Shown: positions 49,977-59,575, counted from the stretch's first letter. The stretch is 64,000 bases of DNA from Clostridium sp. AWRP (GCF_004006395.2 NZ_CP029758.2:1178001-1242000); one strand, 5' to 3'. Notes: generated from the letters alone by a model not told the origin. Numbers and translations are program-made.

Positions 49977-50792
49977 ATGGAGGAATCAAAAATAAGTGTA
50001 ATTATCGCAGATGATAATGCTGAATTTTGCAGTATTCTCAATGATTATCTTTTAAATCAGAGGGATATATTAGTTACAGGAATTGCAAAGGATGGGATAG
50101 AGGCTCTTAAATTAATTGAAGAAAAAAAGCCAGACTTAGTAGTACTGGATATAATAATGCCTCACCTTGACGGACTTGGTGTTTTAGAACGATTAAATAA
50201 TATGAATATGAGTCCAATGCCGAGGGTGATAGTTTTGTCTGCAGTAGGGCAGGATAAAATAACTCAAAGAGCTATAACATTAGGTGCAGATTATTATGTA
50301 GTAAAGCCTTTTAATATGGAAGTGTTTACAAAGAGAATAAGACAGATGTTTAATAATGTTATAAGTAGTGGAGATGAAGTAAAGAAAACAGTATCTATTA
50401 TGGATAATGAAGAAATAAAATTTTCAAGAGATGATCCTACTAATTTAGAGCAGGAAATAACAAATATAATACACGAAATAGGTGTTCCAGCACATATAAA
50501 AGGATATATGTACTTGAGAGAGGCAATAACCATGGTAGTAAATGATATGGAACTATTATCCGCAGTTACAAAAGAGTTATATCCATCTATAGCTAAAAAA
50601 TATAATACTACTGCAAGTAGGGTGGAAAGGGCTATAAGGCATGCTATAGAAGTAGCTTGGTCTAGAGGACAGGTGGAAACTATAAATAAAATTTTTGGCT
50701 ATACTATACATAATGATAAGGGTAAGCCTACAAATTCAGAATTTATAGCTATGGTTGCTGATAAATTAAGATTAAAAAATAAGGTAAGCTAA
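49977..50792 (+). CDS. spo0A: Sporulation master regulator Spo0A
   Basis: 271 residues from ATG 49977 with GAGGGGAG upstream; the frame extends back to 49932 without a ribosome-binding site. Receiver domain with acidic pocket (IIADDN), phospho-acceptor Asp58 (VVLDIIMP) and conserved Lys (VVKPFN), then the Spo0A C-terminal HTH (HIKGYMYLREAI, ASRVERAIRHAIEVAWSRGQ). Controls entry into sporulation and, in clostridia, solventogenesis. Confidence 0.98.
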   Translation: MEESKISVIIADDNAEFCSILNDYLLNQRDILVTGIAKDGIEALKLIEEKKPDLVVLDIIMPHLDGLGVLERLNNMNMSPMPRVIVLSAVGQDKITQRAITLGADYYVVKPFNMEVFTKRIRQMFNNVISSGDEVKKTVSIMDNEEIKFSRDDPTNLEQEITNIIHEIGVPAHIKGYMYLREAITMVVNDMELLSAVTKELYPSIAKKYNTTASRVERAIRHAIEVAWSRGQVETINKIFGYTIHNDKGKPTNSEFIAMVADKLRLKNKVS

Positions 50793-50805
50793 AAAGTTAA
50801 AATAT

Positions 50806-50842
50806 CTTCCATTCATTTTAATTTAAAGAATGGAAGTTTTTT
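50806..50842 (+). terminator. spo0A terminator
   Basis: CTTCCATTC (50806-50814) and GAATGGAAG (50828-50836), perfect 9-bp stem with 13-nt loop, then six T residues. Confidence 0.88.
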
Positions 50843-50860
50843 AAAAGGAGCATATAACGT

Positions 50861-51031
50861 ATGAAAATAGAGTTAGAATTAGAAGATATAAAGAATATAC
50901 AAAATTTAATTAAAAGTAGAATAAATGAACTTAGAGAGAAAATGTCAAACGATTCGGATAGGGAAGAGGAGTTAAGACAAATTATAAGATATTATAAAAC
51001 ATTAGCAAAAAATATAGAAAAGCAACTTTAA
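50861..51031 (+). CDS. Small helical protein, 56 residues
   Basis: ATG 50861 has AAAAGGAG about 10 nt upstream and the frame runs 56 codons to TAA. The product is almost wholly helical and charged (MKIELELEDIKNIQNLIKSR, DREEELRQIIRYYKTLAKNI), probably a helical hairpin. Not recognised. The good ribosome-binding site, and its place between spo0A's terminator and the NUDIX gene, make it a credible gene. Confidence 0.65.
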   Translation: MKIELELEDIKNIQNLIKSRINELREKMSNDSDREEELRQIIRYYKTLAKNIEKQL

Positions 51032-51140
51032 CTTCATTTAATTGACAATGAGATTGGTAAAGTATAAAATTAATTAAAATAATTGATTTTATGAAGTTTT
51101 AAGTAGTAATTTTACAAAATAGATAAAGAGGTGCATAAAT

Positions 51141-51662
51141 ATGGATTTTGCTGAAAAAACTATAAAGCAAGAAAACATATACAAAGGAAAAATTATTGAT
51201 GTTAATGTCCATACTGTAAAACTTCCCAATGGTAGAGAATCTAAACGGGAAATAGTAAATCACTGTGGTGGAGTAGCAATACTGGCATATAAAGACAGTA
51301 ATACATTGTTTATGGTGGAACAGTTTAGAAAACCTATAGAACATGTACTTCTTGAAATACCAGCAGGTAAAATTGAGCAAAATGAAGATATGGAAAGCTG
51401 CGGAAGAAGAGAACTGGAAGAGGAGATAGGATATAAGGCTAAAAAATTTGAATATCTGGGGAAGGTAGTTACGAGTCCTGGTTTTTGTGATGAATATATA
51501 TATATATTCAAAGCTGAAGATTTATATAAGGGAAGAAATGATATTTGCGATGAAGATGAATTTATAAATGTGAGGGAGGTTAAATTGAATAAAATTAAGG
51601 AAATGATAAAAAAAGGAGAAATAATAGATGCAAAGACTATATGTGCGTTTATGATGGTATAA
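51141..51662 (+). CDS. NUDIX hydrolase (ADP-ribose pyrophosphatase type)
   Basis: 173 residues. The NUDIX box is complete: G in GKIEQNE, then REL-EEEIGY (G-x5-E-x7-REUxEExGU). The upstream AILAYKDSNTLFMVEQFRKP and downstream VVTSPGFCDEYIYIFKAE are typical of ADP-ribose pyrophosphatases. Next to spo0A and spoIIM in clostridia. AAAGAGGTG precedes the ATG. Confidence 0.92.
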   Translation: MDFAEKTIKQENIYKGKIIDVNVHTVKLPNGRESKREIVNHCGGVAILAYKDSNTLFMVEQFRKPIEHVLLEIPAGKIEQNEDMESCGRRELEEEIGYKAKKFEYLGKVVTSPGFCDEYIYIFKAEDLYKGRNDICDEDEFINVREVKLNKIKEMIKKGEIIDAKTICAFMMV

Positions 51663-51730
51663 CATAGTCATATAACTCTTTTGTAAATCATAAATTATAA
51701 AAAGATGATGAACAAAAGGGGGATAAAGTT

Positions 51731-52381
51731 ATGTTGGAAAATAAACTATCAAGTTTAATAAATGGACACATTAAAAATAATTTTTGGTTATATGTTATAA
51801 GTATATTATGTGTATTTACAGGGATAGTACTAGGAATATATAGTGTTAGATACATGGGGGGATTTGAGAAAAGTGATCTTTTAAGCTATCTTAAAAATTT
51901 TACTACTACAATAGGATCAGGAAGTGTAAATTATAAATCCATTTTTTTAGAAACATTAAAAAATAATATTCCAATAATTTTAGCTGTTTGGTTTTTGGGT
52001 CTTACAATGATAGGAATACCAGTAATACTTATAATAGATATAATAAAGGGATTTACCATTGGATTTGCTATGAGTTTTATAATAAGTGGAATGGGAATAA
52101 AGGGCATGTGGATTTCACTTTTGGGTATACTTCCACAAAATATAATATATATACCATGTATAATATTTTCATCGGTGCTTGCTATGGAATTTTCACTTAT
52201 GATATTTAAAGACAGATCTGGGCTTAAATGGAGATCCAATGTTTTGTTTAGATTTACATCCTACTCTGTTTGTTTTTTACTGGTAACTACTGTCATGTTT
52301 ATAGGATTTTTTATGGAAGCATATTTAACACCAAATATGATTAAACTTATTGCAGCAAGTTTTGGGATGATGTTAGTATGA
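51731..52381 (+). CDS. spoIIM: Stage II sporulation protein M
   Basis: 216 residues with about five membrane segments (FWLYVISILCVFTGIVLGIYS first). Part of the DMP peptidoglycan machine (SpoIID-M-P) that drives engulfment. AAAAGGGGG upstream; its last codon overlaps the next ATG. Confidence 0.95.
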   Translation: MLENKLSSLINGHIKNNFWLYVISILCVFTGIVLGIYSVRYMGGFEKSDLLSYLKNFTTTIGSGSVNYKSIFLETLKNNIPIILAVWFLGLTMIGIPVILIIDIIKGFTIGFAMSFIISGMGIKGMWISLLGILPQNIIYIPCIIFSSVLAMEFSLMIFKDRSGLKWRSNVLFRFTSYSVCFLLVTTVMFIGFFMEAYLTPNMIKLIAASFGMMLV

Positions 52382-52608
52382 TATTAGATGAGAAAAAATC
52401 AGAATTTATTATAGTAACATTAAAATGCTTTTTTATACTTTTATTTTTTGGTATATTTCTACCTAGATGTATAGACTTTGTTATATATAACTTTGTTGTT
52501 AAGCCTCATTCTTATGAAAATAGTATATTTGTCTATAGCATATTTAGTAAAAATATGAACATGATATATAATTACACTATTGTTTTTAAAGAATTTCTTA
52601 AGTTTTAA
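52378..52608 (+). CDS. Small membrane protein, 76 residues
   Basis: Starts within the spoIIM stop (ATGATAT...). One clear membrane segment (TLKCFFILLFFGIFLPRCIDF) and a Tyr/Ile-rich C-terminus. Not recognised; its coupling to spoIIM suggests a sporulation envelope role or a conserved clostridial small protein. Confidence 0.6.
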   Translation: MILDEKKSEFIIVTLKCFFILLFFGIFLPRCIDFVIYNFVVKPHSYENSIFVYSIFSKNMNMIYNYTIVFKEFLKF

Positions 52609-52630
52609 AATTATAACTCTCGAAGAGTAG

Positions 52631-53518
52631 GTGGTAATTTTGGATGGACTTTTATTAGGTTATGAAGAAACCTTAGAAAAGAAGCACATGAGTAAAAATA
52701 CAATGGATGCCTATGTGAGGGACATAACCAGATTTTATAATTTTATAAAAAATAGAGATGAAAATGTAGAAAATGTAGAAGTTGTATCTATAATGGCATA
52801 TGTACAATATCTTCAAAAAGAAGGGAGAGCTATCTCCTCAATAGTAAGAAATATAGTATCCTTGAGAAACTTCTATAAGTATTTGATGTTAAAAGGTGTT
52901 CTAAATGAAAATCCTGTTTTGTATTATCAAATTCCAAAAGTTGAACATAAAGTTCCTAAGATATTAACTATAGAAGAAGTAGACAAGCTTTTGGGATCAC
53001 CCAATTTAGATACTAATAAAGGAATAAGAGATAAGGCTATGCTAGAGGTTATGTATGCTGCAGGAATGAAGGTAATGGAGCTTTTAAGCTTAACTATATA
53101 TGATATAGATTTAAAGCTTTCTTATGTAAGGTGTAGAAGCTTAAAAGAAGAGGAACGAATAGTGCCTATAGGTTCTGTGGCTGTAAAATATTTGAAAAAC
53201 TATTTAAATATAAGACCTAAATTAAATATATATAATTTGGATATTTTATTTCTCAATTTAAGGGGAGTGCAAATGAGCCGCCAGGGGTTTTGGAAAATAG
53301 TAAAATATTATGCAAAAGAGGCAAATATAGATAAAAACATAAATGCTTTTACACTGAGGCATTCTTTTGCAGTGCATTTACTTCAAAATGGAGCGGATAT
53401 TAAGTCTGTACAGGAACTTTTAGGACATAAGGAGTTATCTGCTACTCAGATATATTCTGCAGTGATAAAAAGAAACAAAATTGCACAAGTATATAAAAAG
53501 TGTCATCCGAGAGCGTAA
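52631..53518 (+). CDS. XerD-like tyrosine recombinase lacking catalytic residues
   Basis: 295 residues; N-terminal SAM-like core-binding domain and C-terminal catalytic domain. The first catalytic Arg is Lys (AAGMKVMELLSL, normally GxRxSEL) and the His of HxLRH is Phe (NAFTLRHSFAVHLL). The second Arg, the LGH His and the Tyr (SATQIYSAV) remain. Position beside dacF matches the conserved xerD place in Firmicutes. Possibly inactive or regulatory; other Xer proteins presumably serve dif. Confidence 0.88.
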   Translation: MVILDGLLLGYEETLEKKHMSKNTMDAYVRDITRFYNFIKNRDENVENVEVVSIMAYVQYLQKEGRAISSIVRNIVSLRNFYKYLMLKGVLNENPVLYYQIPKVEHKVPKILTIEEVDKLLGSPNLDTNKGIRDKAMLEVMYAAGMKVMELLSLTIYDIDLKLSYVRCRSLKEEERIVPIGSVAVKYLKNYLNIRPKLNIYNLDILFLNLRGVQMSRQGFWKIVKYYAKEANIDKNINAFTLRHSFAVHLLQNGADIKSVQELLGHKELSATQIYSAVIKRNKIAQVYKKCHPRA

Positions 53519-53544
53519 TCAATGTACAACTTATAATTATTGAA

Positions 53545-53598
53545 AAAAATAAAGGATTTGATGTTAAAACCAATTTTAACATCAAATCCTTTATTTTT
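53545..53598. terminator. Very strong bidirectional terminator
   Basis: 25-bp perfect inverted repeat (53545-53569 and 53574-53598), loop CCAA, with A5 on the left edge and T5 on the right. Confidence 0.9.
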
Positions 53599-53656
53599 AT
53601 GTGATAATTTTCTTGACTTAAGGAAAGAATACATCTCAAAGGAGGAGAGAAATAAA

Positions 53657-54868
53657 ATGAGGAAAAAGCAAAGAGCTTTTAGAATAGTAAGCAATATATT
53701 AGTTTTATTTTTTATTACAATTTTGTGGTTACCAGTTGTTAATGCAGAACCTTTAAGTGAATCTGATAAAAAAGAGATGAATAGTACAGGATCAGGTTTA
53801 AACATAAATGCTAGATCGGCATTGCTTATGGAACCTGCAAGTGGAAAAGTAATTTTTGAGAAAGATTCTCATGAAAAATTAGAACCTGCTTCAGTTACGA
53901 AAATAATGACTATGCTTTTAACTATGGAGGCAGTGGATTCAGGAAGAATATCATTGTCTGATAAGGTAACTGTAAGTGAAAATGCAAAAAAGATGGGCGG
54001 AAGTTCAATGCTACTAGATACTGGAGAAGTTAGAAGTGTGGAAGATTTAATAAAGGGAATAGGAATAGCTTCAGGCAATGATGCAGCAGTTGCTATGGCA
54101 GAATATTTAGGAGGAAGTGAAGATCAATTTGTACAGCTCATGAATAAAAGAGCAGCAGAACTTGGAATGAAAGATACAAGTTTTAAAAATTGCACAGGAC
54201 TTAGTGAAGATGGACATTTAACTACAGCCTATGATATAGCATTAATGTCTAGAGAGTTACTTAAGCATACAAGAATATTGAAATATACTGGAACATATAT
54301 GGAGACAATATCAGAAGGAAGAAAAACTCCTATAGAGTTAGTAAACCATAATAAATTAGTAAGATTTTTTAAGGGGTGTGATGGATTAAAAACTGGATTT
54401 ACCAGTTCTGCTAAGTATTGTATATCTGCAACTGCAACTAGAGATGGTGCAAGAATGTTGGCTGTAATAATGGGATCTCCTACATATAAGGTGAGGAATA
54501 AAGATGCATCTATGATGATGAATTATGGATTTTCCAAGTACTTTGGAAAGAATATTTTAAAAAAAGGAGCTGATGTAGAAAAAATTCCTCTAAATAAAAC
54601 AGGAGATAGATTTTTTATTGCTAAAGCTTCAGAAGATTTAAAGGTAGTAGTTGAAAAGGGAAAAGAAAGTAAAATTACTTATAAGTGTGTAATAGATAAA
54701 AATAAAAAGCAATACAAAAAAGGTGAAAAAGTTGGGTATTGTGATGTATATGTAAATGGAGAGGCTTTAGGAAAAGTTAATTTATATAGCGATAGAGATG
54801 TAAAAAAGCTAGGTATATTGGGAAATTTTAAGGATAGTTTAAAAAATATTTTACAAAAAGGGCAATAG
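53657..54868 (+). CDS. dacF: D-alanyl-D-alanine carboxypeptidase DacF
   Basis: 403 residues from ATG 53657, with AAAGGAGGAG just upstream. Signal peptide (SNILVLFFITILWLPVVNA), penicillin-binding S11 domain: SVTK (SxxK), SGND (SxN) and KTG (LKTGFTSS), then a C-terminal PBP5-like beta domain. Trims peptidoglycan stem peptides; DacF acts on spore cortex precursors in Bacillus. Confidence 0.95.
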   Translation: MRKKQRAFRIVSNILVLFFITILWLPVVNAEPLSESDKKEMNSTGSGLNINARSALLMEPASGKVIFEKDSHEKLEPASVTKIMTMLLTMEAVDSGRISLSDKVTVSENAKKMGGSSMLLDTGEVRSVEDLIKGIGIASGNDAAVAMAEYLGGSEDQFVQLMNKRAAELGMKDTSFKNCTGLSEDGHLTTAYDIALMSRELLKHTRILKYTGTYMETISEGRKTPIELVNHNKLVRFFKGCDGLKTGFTSSAKYCISATATRDGARMLAVIMGSPTYKVRNKDASMMMNYGFSKYFGKNILKKGADVEKIPLNKTGDRFFIAKASEDLKVVVEKGKESKITYKCVIDKNKKQYKKGEKVGYCDVYVNGEALGKVNLYSDRDVKKLGILGNFKDSLKNILQKGQ

Positions 54869-54901
54869 TTTATATATTTTTAATATATAATGTATAATGA
54901 A

Positions 54902-54956
54902 AACAGGAAATTCTATTAGGGTTATTGGATTTTTAAAACTCGTTGAATTTCCTGTT
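54902..54956. terminator. Hairpin after dacF
   Basis: AACAGGAAATTC (54902-54913) and GAATTTCCTGTT (54945-54956), 12-bp perfect stem with a 31-nt loop and little T tract. It may act as a weak terminator or as an RNA structure before the next gene. Confidence 0.5.
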
Positions 54957-55028
54957 GATTTGTTTAAGGTATTTGAAGGAAAATAACAAGTCAAAGATGA
55001 CTAAAAGCTCAGGAAAGGAAAGAAAGAG

Positions 55029-56195
55029 ATGAATATTTTAGGGGCGTTTACTATAGATCAAATACAAATTATAAATTTAATAAAAGCTATATGTAAAGGT
55101 AATGGTATAAAGGCTTATATAGTAGGAGGGGCCGTTAGAGATGCGTTCCTTGGAAATAAAGTAAAAGATATTGATATATGTATAGACAAAAATCCTAATT
55201 TTATTATAGGTAAATTGAATGGAATTAAATGCTTTCAGTATTATGATAAATTTCAAACAGCTTTTTTGTTATTTGAAAATGAAGTAAATATAGATCTAAT
55301 AAGGTGTAGAAAAGAATACTATGTTAGAGATGGTGAACTTCCTATAATTGAGCCGTCAAACATATACGATGACTTGCAAAGAAGGGATTTTACGGTTAAT
55401 TCGTTGGCTTATGATATAATAACAGGAAGTTTAATAGATATTTATGGTGGAGTGGAAGATATAAAAAATAAAAGCCTACAAAAGATACATTTAAATAGTT
55501 ATAGAGAAGATCCTACTAGAATATTTAGAGCGGTAAAGTATGCAGTAAGGTATGGGTTTGATTTAAAAGATAAGGATGAAATAATTAATTGTGTAAATGA
55601 AGGCGTGTTTGATTTGATAAGCAATGATAGAATAGTAAAGGAAGTATACCTCTTATGTAAGGAAAAAATGTGGATAGAAAGTATTTTAATGTGTGATAAT
55701 TTGAAGATTTTTAATGTTAACAGAGAAAAATTAGAAATAGCAAACGAAAACTACAATAATATAGATAAAAGAATTCTAAGATTATTTTATGCGCTTGCAG
55801 ACAAAAAGTGTGCGCATATATTAGGTGAAAATTCAGTATTAGATAGTAAGTTAAAAATTTCAATAAAAAATTTTGCAGAAAATTATCAAAAAATAACCGG
55901 CGCAGTGCTAAATGCTATGGATAATTATGAATTGTATAAAATATTAAAGAGCATAGATGATTATGGACTTATACTTTTAAAATGGAATGACAAATTTAAG
56001 TATAAGATTTATAATTATGTTCATAATATGTATCATTATAAATCGTCTTTAAATGGAAAATTCGTAAGTTCTCTTGGAATACAAAATGGAAAAGCTATAG
56101 GAGAAGTTTTAAATTACATGACAAAGATTGAATTAAATTCTATGATAAAGTATGGAAAAAAATATTTAGTAAAAAATTTAGGAGAGATTATTTAG
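55029..56195 (+). CDS. cca: tRNA CCA-adding / poly(A) polymerase-type nucleotidyltransferase
   Basis: 388 residues: IVGGAVRDAFLG, catalytic DIDIC, LQRRDFTVNSLAYD and EDPTRIFRAVKYAVR, the class II nucleotidyltransferase motifs. Head, neck and body helices follow. Adds or repairs the tRNA 3' end, or polyadenylates RNA; the sequence alone does not separate these. AGGAAAGGAAAG precedes the ATG. Confidence 0.9.
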   Translation: MNILGAFTIDQIQIINLIKAICKGNGIKAYIVGGAVRDAFLGNKVKDIDICIDKNPNFIIGKLNGIKCFQYYDKFQTAFLLFENEVNIDLIRCRKEYYVRDGELPIIEPSNIYDDLQRRDFTVNSLAYDIITGSLIDIYGGVEDIKNKSLQKIHLNSYREDPTRIFRAVKYAVRYGFDLKDKDEIINCVNEGVFDLISNDRIVKEVYLLCKEKMWIESILMCDNLKIFNVNREKLEIANENYNNIDKRILRLFYALADKKCAHILGENSVLDSKLKISIKNFAENYQKITGAVLNAMDNYELYKILKSIDDYGLILLKWNDKFKYKIYNYVHNMYHYKSSLNGKFVSSLGIQNGKAIGEVLNYMTKIELNSMIKYGKKYLVKNLGEII

Positions 56196-56951
56196 ATGTC
56201 TTTAAATATAAAAATAGAAAATTTTGAGGGTCCTTTTGATCTGCTTCTTCACCTTATAAAAAAAAATAAAATGAACATATATGATATAAAAATATATGAG
56301 ATTACGGAACAGTATCTTCAGTACGTAAATAATATGAGAGAAATGGACTTAGATATGGCCTCTGAATTTATAGTTATAGCAGCATCACTTATAGAAATAA
56401 AATCAAAAATGCTTCTGCCTAAAACTCAGTTAAATGAAGATGATAATGAGGATGAAAAAGATCCTAGAAAAGAATTAGTAGACAAGCTTCTTCAATATAA
56501 AAAATTTAAAGCAGCAGCTGAATTTTTGAAAAAGAGAGAAATAGGCTTAGAAAAAATGTTTGGAAAAAAACCAGAGATAATTGAGCAAGTCCATATGGGT
56601 ACAAGTCCGGAACAATTTTTAAAGGGAATTACTATGTTAGATTTGTATCGGGTTTACAGTCATCTTATGGATAGCTATGTAAATAAACTTAACAACGGAA
56701 ATGTGATGGGCAGGGAAATATCCTTAGATAAGTTTAAATTGCAGGATAAGATGTTATATATACGGGAAATTATTCAAACTAAGCCTCAAATTAGGTTTTC
56801 TGTTGTTTTAAAAAAATGTTCTTTTAAAATAGAAAAAGTTGTAACCTTTATTGCACTTTTAGAACTTATAAAACTTAAAGTAGTATACGTAATGCAGTAT
56901 GAAAATTTTGATGAAATCTACGTGGAAAGGGTAATCGAAAATGAGAAATGA
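56196..56951 (+). CDS. scpA: Segregation and condensation protein A
   Basis: 251 residues; IENFEGPFDLLLHLIKKNKMNIYDIKI N-terminal kleisin motif and a C-terminal winged helix. Partner of SMC and ScpB. Starts on the base after cca ends and overlaps scpB by 11 bases. Confidence 0.96.
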   Translation: MSLNIKIENFEGPFDLLLHLIKKNKMNIYDIKIYEITEQYLQYVNNMREMDLDMASEFIVIAASLIEIKSKMLLPKTQLNEDDNEDEKDPRKELVDKLLQYKKFKAAAEFLKKREIGLEKMFGKKPEIIEQVHMGTSPEQFLKGITMLDLYRVYSHLMDSYVNKLNNGNVMGREISLDKFKLQDKMLYIREIIQTKPQIRFSVVLKKCSFKIEKVVTFIALLELIKLKVVYVMQYENFDEIYVERVIENEK

Positions 56952-57516
56952 TAATGAGAAAAGTACTAGCAGCGAAATTGATGAAAAAAAGAATTTAACA
57001 AAAGATGAATATTTTTCTATAATAGAATCATTATTGTTTGTATCTGGTGAACCTCTTACTCTTAAGCAAATTGCCTCAATAATAAAACTCAGTAGTAAGC
57101 GTACAAAGGATTTACTTAAGGATATGGAAGTTAAATACAGACAGAAATCTAGGGGAATAAAAATTTTAAACAGTGATGATAAGTACGGTTTAGTTACTAA
57201 AACGAAAAATAGTTATTACGTTGAAGAATTACTTGGGAATAACTCAAGACAATCCTTATCTCAAGCATCCCTGGAAACTTTAGCTATTATAGCTTACAAA
57301 CAGCCTATAACTAGAATAGATATAGATGAAATAAGGGGAGTAAAAAGTGATAGGGCAATATCAACTTTGGTTGAAAGAAAACTGATAAAAGAAAATGGAA
57401 GATTGAGTGTACCTGGGAGGCCTATACTATATGGTACTACGGAAGAGTTCTTGAAATATTTTGGACTTGAAAATATAAATGAAATTCCGAGTATTGAGGA
57501 ATTTCATCTTGATTAA
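56941..57516 (+). CDS. scpB: Segregation and condensation protein B
   Basis: 191 residues; two winged helices, with LETLAIIAYKQPITRIDIDEIRGVKSDRAI typical of ScpB. Completes the SMC complex. The IS256-type insertion begins 14 bases after its stop codon. Confidence 0.96.
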   Translation: MRNDNEKSTSSEIDEKKNLTKDEYFSIIESLLFVSGEPLTLKQIASIIKLSSKRTKDLLKDMEVKYRQKSRGIKILNSDDKYGLVTKTKNSYYVEELLGNNSRQSLSQASLETLAIIAYKQPITRIDIDEIRGVKSDRAISTLVERKLIKENGRLSVPGRPILYGTTEEFLKYFGLENINEIPSIEEFHLD

Positions 57517-57529
57517 TTTAGGTATATTC

Positions 57530-59007
57530 GAGAGTGTTAGATTTTTTCTGTAAATTAGCTTTCTATGATATTTTAGAAAGACAGCTATGTAAAAAATTAT
57601 TTCTGTCTTAATTTCAAATATATAATTTAAAAATGAGTATGTCAATAACGCCTAAGAAAAAAGGCGTTATTTTCATAAAAATTTTATTCGGGAAGTCTGC
57701 CATCATACATTATGGATAGTTCACCATAAACCTTACCCCAGTTTCTGAGGACTGACGTCCATTTCTTAGTTGCCTCAAATGTTGCAAGATAAAGTGCCTT
57801 TAGAAGTGCAGTATCACTTGGAAATACGCTTCTTTGACTGTTTAATCTGCGGTATGTGCTATTAAGGCTTTCTATGGCATTCGTTGTATATATTACTTTT
57901 CTGACTTCTGGTGAAAATTTGAATATAGGGGTTATAGCATCCCAATTTTTCAACCAGCTTCGCATAGATCCTGGATATTTATCATTCCACTTCTTAGTTA
58001 CAATTTCCAGATTTTTATGAGCAGTTTCCTCAGATGGAGCCTGATATATACTCTTAAGATCCTTTGCAAAATCTTTCTTGTGTTTATAAGATACATATTT
58101 AAGTGTATTTCTTGTCTGATGTACGATGCATCTTTGGTACTCTGTGTCCGGAAAGGACGCATTTATAGATTCTTTTATGCCAGAAAGACCATCTGCACAA
58201 AGTATAAGAATATCTTTAACTCCTCTGTTCTTAAGCTCATTTAGAACACCAAGCCAGTATTTGCTGCTCTCGTTCTCACCTATATTTATGGAAAGCACAT
58301 CTTTTATTCCGGCATCATTTATTCCCATGATTATATAGGCAGCAAGTTTTTTTACTATACCATTATCTCTAACAGAAAAATGTACTGCATCTATGAAAAC
58401 AATTGGATAAACTGTAGACAATGGACGCTGCTGCCACTGTTCAATCTCTGGTAATATGCGGTCTGTTATGTTAGATATCATACTTTCACTTGCTTCAAAA
58501 CCATATATGTCTTCAATAATTTCAGATATTTGTCTTGTAGTCATGCCTTTTGCATACATCGATATTATTTTGTCTTCTATGCTTGATATGTCCTTCTGTC
58601 GCTTTGCTACAGCCTGCGGCTGAAATGTACTATTCCTATCTTGAGGTACATCAACCTCCACTTCACCATATTTACTTCGTACTTTCTTGCTTTTCTTACC
58701 ATTCCTGTAGTTAGCTTCATCTGAGCGTCCATACTTTTCATAGCCAAGATGGTTGTCCATCTCACCTTCCAGCATCTCCTGAAGAGTTCCTCCCAGTAGA
58801 TCTTTCAGTGCATCTTGAATGTCCTCTGCAGATTTGATATCATACTCACTTATAAGAGAAGTTATAATATTTCTCTTACCATCTGTCATTGGTTTTACCT
58901 TATAAACATCTTTTTTCCTTGCCATAAAAAAAGCCTCCTATAATTTTTATTTTATCATAGAAAGCTTTATGTTTTTATTTGATTTACAGACTTTTTATCA
59001 CAGGCTC
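57530..59007. mobile_element. Complete IS256-family insertion sequence with 8-bp target duplication
   Basis: Direct repeats GTATATTC at 57522-57529 and 59008-59015 flank the element. Ends: GAGAGTGTTAGATT...TCTGTAAAT on the left and, read inward from the right, GAGCCTGTGATAAA...TCTGTAAAT, a ~26-bp imperfect inverted repeat. 1478 bp, single transposase on the - strand. Confidence 0.9.
57684..58925 (-). CDS. IS256-family transposase
   Basis: 413 residues, uninterrupted. N-terminal part (LGGTLQEMLEGEMDNHLGY) and DDE domain: IVFIDAVHFSVRD (first Asp), LILCADGLSG (second Asp) and TTNAIESLNSTYRR (Glu). TATAGGAGGC precedes the ATG. The ends are matched and the frame is intact, so the element may still be mobile. 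Confidence 0.96.
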   Translation of the reverse strand: MARKKDVYKVKPMTDGKRNIITSLISEYDIKSAEDIQDALKDLLGGTLQEMLEGEMDNHLGYEKYGRSDEANYRNGKKSKKVRSKYGEVEVDVPQDRNSTFQPQAVAKRQKDISSIEDKIISMYAKGMTTRQISEIIEDIYGFEASESMISNITDRILPEIEQWQQRPLSTVYPIVFIDAVHFSVRDNGIVKKLAAYIIMGINDAGIKDVLSINIGENESSKYWLGVLNELKNRGVKDILILCADGLSGIKESINASFPDTEYQRCIVHQTRNTLKYVSYKHKKDFAKDLKSIYQAPSEETAHKNLEIVTKKWNDKYPGSMRSWLKNWDAITPIFKFSPEVRKVIYTTNAIESLNSTYRRLNSQRSVFPSDTALLKALYLATFEATKKWTSVLRNWGKVYGELSIMYDGRLPE

Positions 59008-59057
59008 GTATATTCAAAAAATTATAGTGTATTATGTAAGTGAAGAAGAAGAATTGA

Positions 59058-59495
59058 CTATTCTTCTTCTTTTTTTTCTTCTTCCATCTTCTTATCAGAG
59101 TTATGCTTGGATTTTGGAGATTTAGAATTCATCATTCCTCTTATTACATCCATTACCTGTGGAATTGAATCTACTATCTTATCATAGGTGTTATTTTGAT
59201 CTAAAGATAAAAGTCTTATAGAGTCACCTTTTGTGACTAAAAAAGCCACAGGTTTTACCGTAACTCCAGCTCCTGAACCACCGCCAAAAGGATATTCTGG
59301 ATTAGGTGATTCTTCATGACTTACGTCGAATTCGCTTCCTCCAGATGCAAATCCAAAGGATACCCTTGAAATTGGTATTATAAGAGAACCGTCTTTTGAC
59401 TCTACAGCATCGCCTACTATGGTATTTACATCTATCATATCTTTCAAATTTTCCATAGTGCTTTTTAATAAATTTTCTATAGGATGATTATCCAT
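59058..59495 (-). CDS. ytfJ: YtfJ/GerW family sporulation protein
   Basis: 145 residues: HPIENLLKSTMENLKDMIDV start, GDAVESKDGSLIIPISRVSFGFASGGSEF and the Gly-rich FGGGSGAGVTVKPVAFLV, the GerW/YtfJ signature. Usually spore-associated; the ytfJ-DUF2953 pair follows scpB in many Firmicutes, so the IS is an insert between them. Acidic Lys/Glu tail. Confidence 0.93.
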   Translation of the reverse strand: MDNHPIENLLKSTMENLKDMIDVNTIVGDAVESKDGSLIIPISRVSFGFASGGSEFDVSHEESPNPEYPFGGGSGAGVTVKPVAFLVTKGDSIRLLSLDQNNTYDKIVDSIPQVMDVIRGMMNSKSPKSKHNSDKKMEEEKKEEE

Positions 59496-59575
59496 AAAAA
59501 TTCCTCCTTTAAAGTTTAAAATTATAGAGTTTCTAAACGAAAAATCAACTTTTACTCCGAATATTTTTTACGCTT

